64,000 nt of DNA from the NCBI RefSeq assembly GCF_900142375.1, contig NZ_FRAR01000007.1:1-64000 (forward strand), given 5' to 3'. The notes beneath the pieces were generated by a model. The model made no database searches. It had not been told where the DNA came from and saw nothing but the letters and a program-made list of their open reading frames with translations. Shown here piece by piece: positions 44,563-54,211 of this stretch. Origin of the DNA: Desulforamulus aeronauticus DSM 10349 (GTDB taxonomy: Bacteria; Bacillota; Desulfotomaculia; Desulfotomaculales; Desulfotomaculaceae). The first letter of the stretch is position 1, and each line of letters opens with the position of its first letter. A program made the translations under genes and the position numbers.

Positions 44563-45282
44563 TCATTGTTTAGAAAGTAATATTCTTTCTGCCAACTCCT
44601 TTTCTGCTTGGGATAAATGATGTAACATAGCTGAACGTGCAGTTTGCTCATTTCCCTTAGCAATGGCTTCATAGATTGTCGCGTGCTGACCATAAAGTAT
44701 TTCTGGAGTAGCAGCGGTTTGATACAGATTCTCTCTTACTACTTTCATCTCTGTCTGCATAGTTTCTGAGATAGAGTCCATTAAACGAGATAAAAGTGAG
44801 TTATGAGCTGCATTTGTGATGGCATAATGAAATTTCATGTCAGAAACATCGCCTAGATTACCCTTCTCAATATCAGCCTTCATACAATCAAGCCAGGTTC
44901 TAATAATTATTAAATCTTCTTCCGTCCTACGTATGGCTGCTAAAGCAGCAACTTCTGTTTCTATAATTTTTCTTAATTCCAGCAGTTCAAATAAAGTATT
45001 CTTACCGGTTACTACTGCCCAAGTCATAATATCAGCCATCGGTTTATTGCCAATTTCACAAACAAAGGTTCCCTCACCGGGCCTAATTTCTATAACTCCT
45101 AATGCCTCTAAAGCACGATAGGCCTCACGTACAGCGGAGCGACCTACTTGAAGTCGCTCCGCCAACTCCCTTTCGGGAAGGAGTTTATCATCTGGATGTA
45201 GCTCGCCTCGAGTGATCATTCCTTTGATCTGTTCTACAATCTCTTCATAGACTTTTTTTGCTTTGATTGGTTTGAATTCCAC
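44563..45282 (-). CDS. FadR/GntR-family transcription regulator (copy B)
   Basis: A 239-residue regulator of the same subfamily as copy A. The DNA-binding part is nearly the same (PERELAERLQVGRSAVREAY, then RALEALGVIEIRPGEGTF), while the FCD domains have drifted more (LLELRKIIETEVAALAAIR). GTG at 45282 is chosen because GGAG lies eight bases upstream. It follows lctP by about 130 bases with a large palindrome in between. Both copies may control lctP. Confidence 0.88.
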   Translation of the reverse strand: MEFKPIKAKKVYEEIVEQIKGMITRGELHPDDKLLPERELAERLQVGRSAVREAYRALEALGVIEIRPGEGTFVCEIGNKPMADIMTWAVVTGKNTLFELLELRKIIETEVAALAAIRRTEEDLIIIRTWLDCMKADIEKGNLGDVSDMKFHYAITNAAHNSLLSRLMDSISETMQTEMKVVRENLYQTAATPEILYGQHATIYEAIAKGNEQTARSAMLHHLSQAEKELAERILLSKQ

Positions 45283-45370
45283 AAGCAGCACTCCAGGTTA
45301 TTTTTCAACAGCTCTACTATCTTTCGATATAACATAGGTTATCATATCATTTACGAATCCCTTGTGTAAG

Positions 45371-45406
45371 AGAAAGTTATGGAATCCTAGGATTCCATAA
45401 CTTTCT
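45371..45406. repeat. perfect 36-bp palindrome between lctP and the FadR-type gene
   Basis: The sequence is its own reverse complement over 36 bases, centred on CCTAGG and beginning AGAAAGTTATGGAATCC. There is no loop. It could be the lctP terminator (no strong U-tract is present), an operator, or a recombination scar. The unusual feature is the exact symmetry. Confidence 0.7.
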
Positions 45407-45414
45407 TAGACCTT

Positions 45415-47214
45415 TTAGTGAACGCTAATTTTAGCACTGTCCTTAGCAAAATTACCGTTACCCTTTTGCTTGTAAGCGTAGACGGAAATCACTACTACTA
45501 CAACAGCAGTGCCTAACAGAATCATAGTACCCTGGCTGTGTAAAGCGGCGGCTGCAGCCTTGGCAGCTTCTGGAGAGATACTAGCCGCTGCTTGTTTAGC
45601 GGTTTCGTAAACAGGAATCATCCAAGTGAGCACATAGGCTTGCAGATAAGTTATTACACAAATAAACGCGGTAAAGAACAAACTGTGCAGTACGGTGAAG
45701 CGGAACAGATTGCCTTCTTTACCTACCAAGTTACAAGCAGCAGTGGCCACAGCGATAGACTGAGGAGAAATCATCTTAGCGGCAACACCACCGGAGCTGT
45801 TAGCAGCAACGGTCAGAACAGGATCTACACCGATCTCAGTGGCAGTAACCGCCTGCATTTTACCAAACAATGCGTTAGCAGAGGTATCAGAACCGGTTAC
45901 AAACACACCTATCCAACCCAAAATGGGAGAAACTAGCGGGAACAACGCACCGGTTACGGTGAAAGCTTTACCCAGGGTAGGAGTCATACCGGACCAGTTA
46001 GCAACATAAGAGAAACCTAATACACAAGCAATGGTAGTTAACGGGAAAGCCAAGCTTTTCACGGTTTCAGTAAAGGTCTTCACAAAATCACTAACGCTAA
46101 TTTTGAGAATAACGGCTGTAATAATGGCGGAAAGTAAGATGGCAGTGCCAGCAGCAGACAGATAGTTAAATTTGTAAATTACTTCAATTGGCTTGCCACC
46201 AGATAAAATTACGTTGTTAATAGCATCAAAGGGGATTTTGACAGTAACTGTATCCAACAAACTTTTTACGGAATTAAGACCCCAGTCACCAATGAGAATC
46301 GTCAGGATGATAAAGGGGGACCAGGCCTTAGCAATGGCACCAAAGGAATGGTTTCTTATTTCCAAAGTGGCAGCGGGTTCATCTTTAAAGCGCCAGATAT
46401 TCTTGGGTTTCCAACTTCTCAGGAAGAAAACCATGGCTACGATGGAAACTAGAGAAGAAATAATATCGGGAAGCATAGGGCTCAAGTAGTTGGCAGAAAA
46501 CCACTGGGCAACTGCGAAGGAAATACCACAAACCAGGATCGCAGGCATAACTTCTTTGGCACCTTTCCAACCAGCCATTATAAATACCAGCCAGAAAGGA
46601 ACAAGTACGGACAAGAAAGGCAACTGACGACCAACCATCTGAGAAATGGCCATGGCATCAATACCAGAAACAGCACCAGCAGTAATAATGGGAATACCAA
46701 TGCCACCGAAGGCAACAGGAGCGGTGTTAGCAATTAAGCACAGACCAGCAGCATACAAGGGGTTAAAGCCTAAGCCCACCAGCATACCGGCGGTAATGGC
46801 TACCGGGGTACCAAAGCCCGCAGCACCTTCCAGGAAGGCACCGAAGCAAAAGGCAATTAGCAATGCTTGTAAACGTCGGTCATCGGTGATGGCCGCAATA
46901 GAATCTTTAATAATTTCAAACTGCCCACTTTTAACAGTTAACTGATATAAGAATACGGCAGTTAATACAATCCAGCCAATGGGGAACAAGCCGTATAATG
47001 CACCGTAGATTGAGGACCAGATAGCCAGTCCAGCAGGCATATCATGGACAAATACAGCAATAATAATGGCTAGAAGTAAAGTAATACCTCCTGCAATATG
47101 GCCTTTCATTCTAGCAATGGCCAGAGCATAGAACATAAATAGGATAGGAATAGCAGCCACAAGGGCAGAAAGGAATAAATTATCTAAGGGATTAATTACT
47201 TGAGTCCATGGCAT
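45415..47214 (-). CDS. lctP: L-lactate permease
   Basis: A 599-residue LctP-family permease with about 13-14 membrane helices. Signatures: AFCFGAFLEGAAGFGTPVAI near residue 125, GGVAAKMISPQSIAVATAAC and LGWIGVFVTGSDTSANALFG. It imports lactate or glycolate with protons, a main electron donor for sulfate reducers. The unit lies upstream of a regulator and behind a consensus promoter with a long leader. Confidence 0.95.
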   Translation of the reverse strand: MPWTQVINPLDNLFLSALVAAIPILFMFYALAIARMKGHIAGGITLLLAIIIAVFVHDMPAGLAIWSSIYGALYGLFPIGWIVLTAVFLYQLTVKSGQFEIIKDSIAAITDDRRLQALLIAFCFGAFLEGAAGFGTPVAITAGMLVGLGFNPLYAAGLCLIANTAPVAFGGIGIPIITAGAVSGIDAMAISQMVGRQLPFLSVLVPFWLVFIMAGWKGAKEVMPAILVCGISFAVAQWFSANYLSPMLPDIISSLVSIVAMVFFLRSWKPKNIWRFKDEPAATLEIRNHSFGAIAKAWSPFIILTILIGDWGLNSVKSLLDTVTVKIPFDAINNVILSGGKPIEVIYKFNYLSAAGTAILLSAIITAVILKISVSDFVKTFTETVKSLAFPLTTIACVLGFSYVANWSGMTPTLGKAFTVTGALFPLVSPILGWIGVFVTGSDTSANALFGKMQAVTATEIGVDPVLTVAANSSGGVAAKMISPQSIAVATAACNLVGKEGNLFRFTVLHSLFFTAFICVITYLQAYVLTWMIPVYETAKQAAASISPEAAKAAAAALHSQGTMILLGTAVVVVVISVYAYKQKGNGNFAKDSAKISVH

Positions 47215-47409
47215 ATGATCTTGTCTCCTTTACTATGTTGTGTGATAGACTGCAAGTTTTTCGTTTTAGCAAGCAAATAATAACAAAATACAATTAGCAT
47301 AAAATTAGAAAAATTGCGATAACATAAAACGCTTAACGATGCTCTTTTTTCCCCTACCACCTCCATACATATTTTTTATGGCTTTAGACCTGTTAGCCTA
47401 TTGGCTAAA

Positions 47410-47420
47410 TGGTATGACCG
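47410..47420. promoter_or_regulatory. FadR/LldR-like half operator in the lctP leader
   Basis: TGGTATGACCG resembles the TGGTNNNACCA boxes of the PdhR/LldR/FadR group, but the second half is imperfect. It lies about 190 bases after the predicted start site, in the leader. Confidence 0.35.
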
Positions 47421-47612
47421 CCAAAACACACTTATTTAGCCATTTTTACAACCCCAGGATCCTTTGCCCATGACAGAAGATTATATAAATTCTTAACACT
47501 TATGGGCACCAAGGGTAAAACTTATGCCGTTGTGTGAACACTGCTGGCATAATTGGTTCTTCTACCTTACTCCATTAATATTCTTAATTGTGTTTCAATT
47601 TCCGTAATTCAT

Positions 47613-47641
47613 ATTATAGTAACTATTGGTTTGCTAGTCAA
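47613..47641 (-). promoter_or_regulatory. promoter of lctP
   Basis: TTGACT (47636-47641) and TATAAT (47613-47618) on the minus strand are separated by 17 bases. A start near 47606 would leave a leader of about 390 bases before lctP. No known riboswitch was recognised in that leader. Confidence 0.75.
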
Positions 47642-47650
47642 CCATTAAGA

Positions 47651-47661
47651 TGGTCTGACCA
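47651..47661. promoter_or_regulatory. FadR/LldR-like operator upstream of the lctP promoter
   Basis: TGGTCTGACCA is a perfect inverted repeat (TGGT-CTG-ACCA), matching the TGGTNNNACCA type. It lies ten bases upstream of the -35 box. It is the natural candidate site for the two FadR-type regulators. Confidence 0.55.
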
Positions 47662-47858
47662 CTTGTAATAATAACGACATTTCGACAAATTTTTATAAAA
47701 CCCCTGCTAAATCAAACATATTTTTAAAAAATTTTTACTTTTATGACCATTTACCGTACATTATTGATTTTATTTAGTAGACAATTTTCAAAATGTATAA
47801 AAAGTCTGTTGCACAATGAAATAACAACCGATTGCTAAAGGTAAAACCAAAAGTCGAG

Positions 47859-47907
47859 GTCAAAAAAGAGTGGGAGTGTCACAAAAAAGCGTTTTGCGAC
47901 ACTCCCA
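47859..47907 (-). terminator. terminator of the membrane chemoreceptor gene
   Basis: TGGGAGTGTC(A/G)CAAAA arms form a 14-16-bp stem, and the minus strand continues into TCTTTTTTGACC. Confidence 0.8.
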
Positions 47908-47947
47908 GCTTACCTTTAATCATCTTCGCTTTATATATCGATGTTAG

Positions 47948-49837
47948 CTACACTCTAAATTTACTAGTAATCTGAGTTAATCTTTCCGCCAACTGGGAAA
48001 ACAACTGCACAGAGGAAGCTACCTCTTGCATTGCTGCTGTAGACTCTTCTGCAGACTTTGCTACCTCAGAAATTGAGTTACATGTTTCTTGGGCACTCTC
48101 TGTTATTTCCTCAATCTTGCTAGTCAAGTCTTGTACCTTGTCGATAATATTGTAAAAGGATTTGCCAGTTTCATTAACCACATTCACACCTTGCTCTACT
48201 TTGTCGACACTCTCAAACATAACCTTAACAGATCTTTCGGATTCATTCTGTATTTCTGTAACTAATGCTGTAATTTCCCTAGCTGCCTCAGCTGATCCTT
48301 CTGCTAACTTCCGCACTTCCTCAGCAACTACGGCAAAACCACGTCCCTGGTCACCTGCCCTGGCTGCCTCAATAGCAGCATTTAAAGCAAGTAAATTTGT
48401 TTGTTCTGCAATTGATGTGATTGTTTCAATTATTTGACCAATCTTTCCAGCAGTAGTATTAAGTTGTTTGACTACTTCCGCAATATTGTTAGTGGCAGTA
48501 CTAATGTCATCCATCTGATTCGTTACACTGATAATGTTGTTTTGTCCTCTTTCCGCTTCCCTAGATGCATCAATAATGGCCTCTTTCATAGTCTGTGTAC
48601 TTTGAACTGTTTTCTCCACTGTCAAAGTTATATTAGCAGTGGTTGCACTGGTTTCGGTAGCTATAGCAGATGTTTCTTCTGCATTAGCACTTAATTCTTC
48701 AGAATAGGCTGCTAAATTGGTTGCGTTATCCCGAATATCCGTGACAATCTCTTTTAGATTATTAACCATCCCGCTGATGGGCCCGGCAAGTGCTCCTAAT
48801 TCTGCGCTTGTCTCTGTGAAATCCATTGTTAGGTCACCATTTGCAACCACCTGTAGGTTTTTCTCCAGCGCCGTCATTGGACTCAAGATCCTAGAGAGAA
48901 TTGCATATGTGGCTATTATTATGAGTACAAAGGTAATTAAGAAGACAATTATCAGCATATTTATGATTTTGCTATGCTGTTTAATTACCTCAGTGCGGTC
49001 AAAATTACACTTTACATAAGCAATAGCCTTACCCTGAAAGTCTTTCACTGGGATGATTATAGCTGTGTTAGCCCCCTCACTGATGACATCCCATTTTCCA
49101 CCAGCCATGATCTCTTGTACTTTTTCACTTTTTGTATTAAAGGAATCCTTCTCAGCGGTACCTATCAGAAAACCTTGTTTACTTTTATCATCCCAGGCTA
49201 CAGAATCCTTAATATTTAAGTAAAAAAACACCTCTCCACCCGATGCTTCTTTCCACTTATTCAGTAAATCTTTCGTTAAAGACATACCATATTCTACTGA
49301 GCCATTCAGGTATTTTCCATCCATAAACATGGGGGCTACTACTCTGAAGCCAATGCCTCCTTTGCCTTCTTCCAAACCGACCATAAGGGCTTTACTCTTA
49401 TTGGCCTCAACAACTGTTGCTCTAAACGATGACAGATCATCACCGTATTTTTCCAAAGAATGTAACCTTAAAAAGGCAATGGCTGGAGCGTCGTGAAATT
49501 GAAACTGCTCAACGCCTTCACCTTTCACTTGTTCCCATGTGCCAATGGTAAGTGCGGTAAGTCTTTCCCTATCCCGTTCAGCAAAAGCTTTCTGAATTTC
49601 CGGGTTGTTTACAATAGGCATTAAAGCCATCTTTGCTTTATTTGAAATACCGTCAATGTCACCTAGAATTCTTTTACTAATCATATCGTATTTGTTTTTT
49701 TCTTGATCGTGGATTAAATTATTAACTTGTGCGTTATTAATAGTGTACATGCAGACCATTGCTATAACAAAAACACCTGCTATCACCGCAATAATGGGTT
49801 TTAGCATTTTTGACTTAAGAGATGAACTCTGCCTCAT
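47948..49837 (-). CDS. membrane methyl-accepting chemotaxis protein with dCache_3-like sensor
   Basis: A 629-residue chemoreceptor. Membrane helices at about 14-30 and 292-312 flank an extracellular sensor whose [20 protein letters not shown] and [16 protein letters not shown] blocks match the dCache_3 type. A HAMP segment (about 313-365) and the signalling domain with [20 protein letters not shown] follow. It is headed by a c-di-GMP-I riboswitch at 50113-50189, so its amount may depend on the second messenger. Downstream it has its own terminator. Confidence 0.92.
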   Translation of the reverse strand: MRQSSSLKSKMLKPIIAVIAGVFVIAMVCMYTINNAQVNNLIHDQEKNKYDMISKRILGDIDGISNKAKMALMPIVNNPEIQKAFAERDRERLTALTIGTWEQVKGEGVEQFQFHDAPAIAFLRLHSLEKYGDDLSSFRATVVEANKSKALMVGLEEGKGGIGFRVVAPMFMDGKYLNGSVEYGMSLTKDLLNKWKEASGGEVFFYLNIKDSVAWDDKSKQGFLIGTAEKDSFNTKSEKVQEIMAGGKWDVISEGANTAIIIPVKDFQGKAIAYVKCNFDRTEVIKQHSKIINMLIIVFLITFVLIIIATYAILSRILSPMTALEKNLQVVANGDLTMDFTETSAELGALAGPISGMVNNLKEIVTDIRDNATNLAAYSEELSANAEETSAIATETSATTANITLTVEKTVQSTQTMKEAIIDASREAERGQNNIISVTNQMDDISTATNNIAEVVKQLNTTAGKIGQIIETITSIAEQTNLLALNAAIEAARAGDQGRGFAVVAEEVRKLAEGSAEAAREITALVTEIQNESERSVKVMFESVDKVEQGVNVVNETGKSFYNIIDKVQDLTSKIEEITESAQETCNSISEVAKSAEESTAAMQEVASSVQLFSQLAERLTQITSKFRV

Positions 49838-50071
49838 TCTTATACTCCCCCAATCGATACACTAAAGCAAAATCTAGAAGTACTGTAAAATATTGTCCCT
49901 ATGTAACTAATGCTATCTTTCCCCAACATTCACGAATAACACCTTAACTATCTGGCTAGTTGCCTCCCTAGTAGCCAGAGTGTAAAATTCCGGAGACTTG
50001 CTATTAAATAAAATTTAGTAAAGTGTTACTTTTACGATTACCGATAGTCAATTTTTCTATCTTAGCCCCCC

Positions 50072-50109
50072 TAAAAAACAAAATACACCAAATAGCTCTG
50101 GTGTATTTA
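50072..50109 (-). terminator. terminator of the c-di-GMP riboswitch
   Basis: AAATACACCA and TGGTGTATTT pair around GAGCTATT; the minus strand ends in TTGTTTTTTAGG. It lies right after the aptamer and about 235 bases before the receptor ATG. The aptamer end and terminator stem are adjacent. Confidence 0.8.
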
Positions 50110-50112
50110 AGA

Positions 50113-50189
50113 AACCTGGCAATCATCGTCATTAGTGACCTTAGACCCATGGTTTTGCGTCCTTAGCTTTCGCTTAAGTTTGCCCGGAT
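50113..50189 (-). promoter_or_regulatory. cyclic-di-GMP-I (GEMM-I) riboswitch aptamer
   Basis: Minus-strand sequence shows the GEMM-I core in order: CCGGGCAAAC, AAGCGAAAGCT with the GAAA tetraloop, AAGGACGCAAAACC, ATGGGTCTAAGG, then TGACGATGATTGCCAGG. The GGGCAAAC, GACGCAAA, GAAA tetraloop and GCCAGGT are the conserved elements; the tetraloop receptor (TCTAAGG) is present. The P1 stem joins CCGGGC and GCCAGG. It precedes the receptor gene at 47948. Confidence 0.88.
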
Positions 50190-50205
50190 TATTTTACCAT
50201 ATTCT

Positions 50206-50211
50206 ATTATA
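50206..50211 (-). promoter_or_regulatory. -10 box of the c-di-GMP riboswitch
   Basis: TATAAT on the minus strand ends about 15 bases before the aptamer. No convincing -35 box was seen at 17 bases. Confidence 0.5.
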
Positions 50212-50448
50212 AAATAACTAAAAAATAAATAGTTTTTAACATCTTACCTATAGATTAATTTTGTATTAGTAAATAACAGAAGCTATTTCCACTCAGCAGA
50301 CTAATAGTTTAAAGTAAATGTATCTATAAACATGATGAAACCCTTGAAGTCATTTCAAGGGTTTCAATTAGCAAGAAATATCAATCTATCATTCATAGCA
50401 CAGCCAAACGTGACAGCTCCAGTTTCATAAAATCTCTATACTTTTAGC

Positions 50449-51306
50449 CTATTCAAGGAATAGGTTGGTTACATTTGTCTTTACTAGCTCACCATATAAC
50501 TCCGGTCTTCTCCCATTTAAATAAAAGCTATTTGCCATAGACATACTGTCTTGATTCCTAATAAGATTAATTTTAGTAGAATCTAATTTTGCTATAAGCA
50601 TAGATTCTGCCCCGTTAAAATCTTCGGCTATCACTTTTCCTTTGGGATCAATCACCATGGCCCCACCGCAGTAACTATGCCCTGTTCCATCATCACCCAC
50701 CAAATTACATGCAGCTACAAAGACACAATTATCATAGGCTCTGGCAACCAGATATTTCAACCAAATATCTTTGCGATCACCCACCATGGTCGGAGATGCA
50801 TGGGGTGTGAAAATGATTTCTGCTCCCCGTAAAGACAAAATAGTGGTCATTTCAGGAAAATGCATATCAAAGCAAATCTGAATACCTAAGCTAGCCTTAG
50901 GGGTGTTAAAAATACTAATTTCATTCCCCATAGAATAATGGGGTTGTTCACTTCTCCCTAAATGAGTTTTACGATATTTGAGGATACTCCCATCTGTATT
51001 GGCTACCAATTGAGTGATAAAGGGTTTATCACTATCGTTTTTTTCAGCCATGCCTAAAATTATTGTGATTTTTTTCTCTTTAGCCATTTGCTTTACCTTA
51101 TGAATGAAAGCACTCTTCTCCAGATCAATAGCAAGGTTTGTCAGGGGCTGCCTACTATATCCCTGTAGACACATTTCAGGAAAACATATGATATCTGCAT
51201 TTTTAGATGATGCCGCTTGTACATAATGCTCAATCTTATTTAAATTTTCCTGGATTTGTCCCAGTCTAGACTGCATTTGCACAAGGGCAATAGTGGTATC
51301 TTGCAA
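50449..51306 (-). CDS. nitrilase-superfamily carbon-nitrogen hydrolase
   Basis: A 285-residue amidase-like enzyme. The catalytic triad is visible: Glu in CFPEMCLQGYS, Lys in YRKTHLGRSE, Cys in IQICFDMHFPE. The substrate is unknown. It follows metF by 20 bases in one unit, so it may act on a folate- or methionine-linked amide, which is only an inference. TTG start. Confidence 0.85.
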   Translation of the reverse strand: MQDTTIALVQMQSRLGQIQENLNKIEHYVQAASSKNADIICFPEMCLQGYSRQPLTNLAIDLEKSAFIHKVKQMAKEKKITIILGMAEKNDSDKPFITQLVANTDGSILKYRKTHLGRSEQPHYSMGNEISIFNTPKASLGIQICFDMHFPEMTTILSLRGAEIIFTPHASPTMVGDRKDIWLKYLVARAYDNCVFVAACNLVGDDGTGHSYCGGAMVIDPKGKVIAEDFNGAESMLIAKLDSTKINLIRNQDSMSMANSFYLNGRRPELYGELVKTNVTNLFLE

Positions 51307-51327
51307 AACAAGGTTACCTCCGTAGCT

Positions 51328-52194
51328 TTATGCTTTGCCCACATTTTTTAGTATTTCAGTAATTTGTTGGTGTTTATTCATGGTATACAGGTGAATGCCA
51401 TCTACTCCGTTATTTAGTAGATCCTCCACCTGCCGGCTTGCATATTCTATACCTGCCTTTTCCATATCCTCTGGGTTGTCACCATACTTGTCTACCATAA
51501 TCAGTAACTTAGCAGGCATAGAAGCACCACACAGGGTGATCATTCTTTTAATTTGTTTACTATTAAGCACAGGCATAATGCCTGGGGATACAGGACACGT
51601 AATGCCAATTCTACGCGCATTTTCGATAAAGTTATAGAAAATGCGATTGTCAAAATATATTTGAGTAACCAGAAAATCTACACCTTGGTCTACTTTGTGT
51701 TTTAACCATGTTAAATCTTCACTAAGACGAAGACAATGGATATGTCCCTCCGGGTAAGCGGCAGCCCCCACAGACATAGCACTGCTGTTCTTAATATGCT
51801 TTACTAGATTAGAAGCGTATTTAAAGTCGCAAGTAGAGAAATCGTAATTGGGTTGATCTGCCGGCGGGTCACCCCTGAGAGCTAAGACATTTTCAATATT
51901 CTCTGCCTCGAGATCTTTTAGAATCTGATTAATTTCCACAGTGGTGTGACCTACGCAGGTTAAATGAGCCAGAGCCTCCACGTTGTATTGGTTTTTAATG
52001 CGAGAAGCGATCTCTCTCGTTCTATCCCTGCTGCTCCCCCCTGCACCATAAGTAACACTAATGTAGTCTGGATTCAATTTAATCATTTCTTCCAAAGTGT
52101 TAAAAATGCTTTCGATAGGGGTAGTATTTTTAGGCGGAAATATTTCAAAGGATATAACTGGCTTTTTTTCTTGAAATAAATTGGCTATCTTCAC
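51328..52194 (-). CDS. metF: methylenetetrahydrofolate reductase
   Basis: A 288-residue FAD-dependent reductase that makes 5-methyl-tetrahydrofolate. It has FEIFPPKNTT near the start, YGAGGSSRDRTREIA, LALRGDPPAD, and VGAAAYPEGH. It is used in methionine synthesis and, in acetogens and sulfate reducers, in the Wood-Ljungdahl branch. No SAM riboswitch was seen upstream. First gene of its unit. Confidence 0.95.
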   Translation of the reverse strand: MKIANLFQEKKPVISFEIFPPKNTTPIESIFNTLEEMIKLNPDYISVTYGAGGSSRDRTREIASRIKNQYNVEALAHLTCVGHTTVEINQILKDLEAENIENVLALRGDPPADQPNYDFSTCDFKYASNLVKHIKNSSAMSVGAAAYPEGHIHCLRLSEDLTWLKHKVDQGVDFLVTQIYFDNRIFYNFIENARRIGITCPVSPGIMPVLNSKQIKRMITLCGASMPAKLLIMVDKYGDNPEDMEKAGIEYASRQVEDLLNNGVDGIHLYTMNKHQQITEILKNVGKA

Positions 52195-52452
52195 TGTTTC
52201 ATCACCTTATCTTTTTCATTTCGTAAATTGAACTATATCTATTTTATTATAGCTTGGTAATCAATGTTATGAAACATCAAATCTACCCTGCCTCATATTG
52301 TATATTGTATTTTAATTGTAATTACGATATATTTCACTTTTCTTACAACATTCTTAACTCTTGCTTGATGGTCTTGTTTATTCATTTGGGTAATATTATA
52401 CTAATAACTGGCAAGAATAGAATAGATTCTTACTTATAAAAGGAGGTCAATC

Positions 52453-52944
52453 ATGTCTACTGAAAATAATTTAAAAGCAGCCTTCGCTGGAGAATCCCAA
52501 GCAAATCGTAAATACTTAGCCTTTGCTGCTAAAGCTGATCAAGAAGGTTATCCTGCAGTAGCTAAGTTATTTAGAGCTGCCGCAGAAGCGGAAGCCATCC
52601 ATGCCTTAAGTGAATTAAAGGCTCTGGGAGGGATTAAATCCACCGCCGAAAACCTGCAGGCTGCCATTGAAGGGGAAACCTATGAATTTACAGAAATGTA
52701 CCCCGGCTTTATTCAAAGTGCAGAGACTGAAGGCAATAATCTGGCTAAACGTGCCTTCCACTTTGCCAACGAAGCGGAACAAGTCCATGCCGAACTCTAT
52801 AAAAAAGCCCTAGAAGCATTGGAAAATAAAGATAATATCGATTACTATCTCTGTCCCGTGTGTGGCTATATTCATGAACGTACCAATCCAGATAAATGCC
52901 CCATTTGCGGTGCCAACGGCAGTGCTTTTAAAAACCTAGGGTAA
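52453..52944 (+). CDS. rbr: rubrerythrin
   Basis: A 163-residue protein with an N-terminal diiron four-helix domain (AGESQANRKYLAFAAKAD, then AIHALSEL and FANEAEQVHAELYKKAL) and a C-terminal rubredoxin domain (CPVCGYIHERTNPDKCPIC). It reduces hydrogen peroxide in anaerobes. Preceded by AAGGAGG. Single-gene unit. Confidence 0.96.
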   Translation: MSTENNLKAAFAGESQANRKYLAFAAKADQEGYPAVAKLFRAAAEAEAIHALSELKALGGIKSTAENLQAAIEGETYEFTEMYPGFIQSAETEGNNLAKRAFHFANEAEQVHAELYKKALEALENKDNIDYYLCPVCGYIHERTNPDKCPICGANGSAFKNLG

Positions 52945-52957
52945 CAGCCCTAAGTAA

Positions 52958-52998
52958 AAGGAATGTCGCAAAACTACTTTTTGCGACATTCCTTTTTT
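52958..52998 (+). terminator. terminator of rbr
   Basis: AAGGAATGTCGCAAAA pairs with its inverted copy around CTACT, followed by TTTTTT. Confidence 0.9.
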
Positions 52999-53084
52999 GG
53001 CTGCCAGTCATCGGCCAATTCATAACATCGGGGGCATATGCAACAGTCCTTGCCCTGTGCCCTGCCTGGTTACCTTGGCATATT

Positions 53085-54056
53085 TTAAATTACGGCTTTA
53101 TCTAAAATTTTGGCCAATGCTTTAAAGTGTTCGTCCTTCCGCATCATCTCCGGAATAGCAGAGCATGTATTTTCAGCCATCTGAATAGTCCAAGAAGCTA
53201 CCTTTGTACCATAGGTCACTGCCTCACTAAGGGGGCGATTGCAAGTTAACCCCATAACTGTGCCCGAAAAAAATGCATCCCCCGCGCCACTGGTGTCAAC
53301 CACACGGGTTGGCAGTGCCGGTTGATATCCTATCTCCCCGGTTTTACTATCATAGTAAACCGCCCCTCTATCACCCAGGGTAACCACCATTGCTCTCAGT
53401 TTGGCCTTGCCTACAAATGACTTTAACTCTTCCTGAATGACAGTCATGTCTTGTCCAGAGATTTCTTTGCCAATCAGCTTGGCAGCCTCAATCTCGTTAC
53501 AGATAAAACAATCCGTAAAAAGTAACAATTCAGGATTACCTAATATCACTTCCAAATTACCCGGTATGCCATATACTGGCTTTCCTTGGGATTGGGCAAT
53601 CTCAACCACTTGATAAGAAATATTTCTGTTAAGATCTAATTCCAACACAACGTGGCTGCAGGTCTCCATTATCCGGGACCCCTTTTCCACAATATGTTTC
53701 TCCAAAAGCTTTAAGTCAGGCATTTGTGATATGGAACCAGCTAAATCACCCTTCTGGTCTAAAATGGCCAGCCACATACCCATTCCCTTTTCATCCACGA
53801 AGGTTAAATATTCCGTATTTACCTTCGTTCTTTGTAGTCTACTGATAACTTCTTTTCCTAAGGCAGAGTTATCTACTGTTGACACAAAAAAGGTTGATAG
53901 CCCTAAATACGCCAGATTTTCTGCTACATTTCGTCCCACTCCACCATGAAAAAAACGAATATCACCGAGATTTCGACCATAGGGGTCGTATTGATGTTTG
54001 GAAAATCCTTTGCAATCCATAAAAGTGGTCCCAATAACAGCTATTTTAGGTTTCAT
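53085..54056 (-). CDS. PfkB-family carbohydrate/nucleoside kinase
   Basis: A 323-residue ribokinase-fold enzyme. GGVGRNVAENLAYLG near residue 37 and the anion hole/catalytic motif DTSGAGDAFFSGTVMG near 258 are the family hallmarks. The substrate is not given by sequence; similarity of the VGRNVAENLA motif to pseudouridine kinases is noted. Start at 54056, after AGGGAATT. Confidence 0.85.
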   Translation of the reverse strand: MKPKIAVIGTTFMDCKGFSKHQYDPYGRNLGDIRFFHGGVGRNVAENLAYLGLSTFFVSTVDNSALGKEVISRLQRTKVNTEYLTFVDEKGMGMWLAILDQKGDLAGSISQMPDLKLLEKHIVEKGSRIMETCSHVVLELDLNRNISYQVVEIAQSQGKPVYGIPGNLEVILGNPELLLFTDCFICNEIEAAKLIGKEISGQDMTVIQEELKSFVGKAKLRAMVVTLGDRGAVYYDSKTGEIGYQPALPTRVVDTSGAGDAFFSGTVMGLTCNRPLSEAVTYGTKVASWTIQMAENTCSAIPEMMRKDEHFKALAKILDKAVI

Positions 54057-54211
54057 AATTCCCTCACTCATAGAAATTTTCTAAAATCAAATTAGCTAGC
54101 TAGCTGAAAATACAAATATTACTCTCAATATTTAACATAGAACTCTAAATTCTCAACATACGTCTATTGATTGGAGGCTGCACAACATTTTCTGATATAA
54201 AGGAGTTTACA

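Noticed and set aside
52195-52260. SAM riboswitch upstream of metF
   Set aside because: The leader is short and no S-box core is present.
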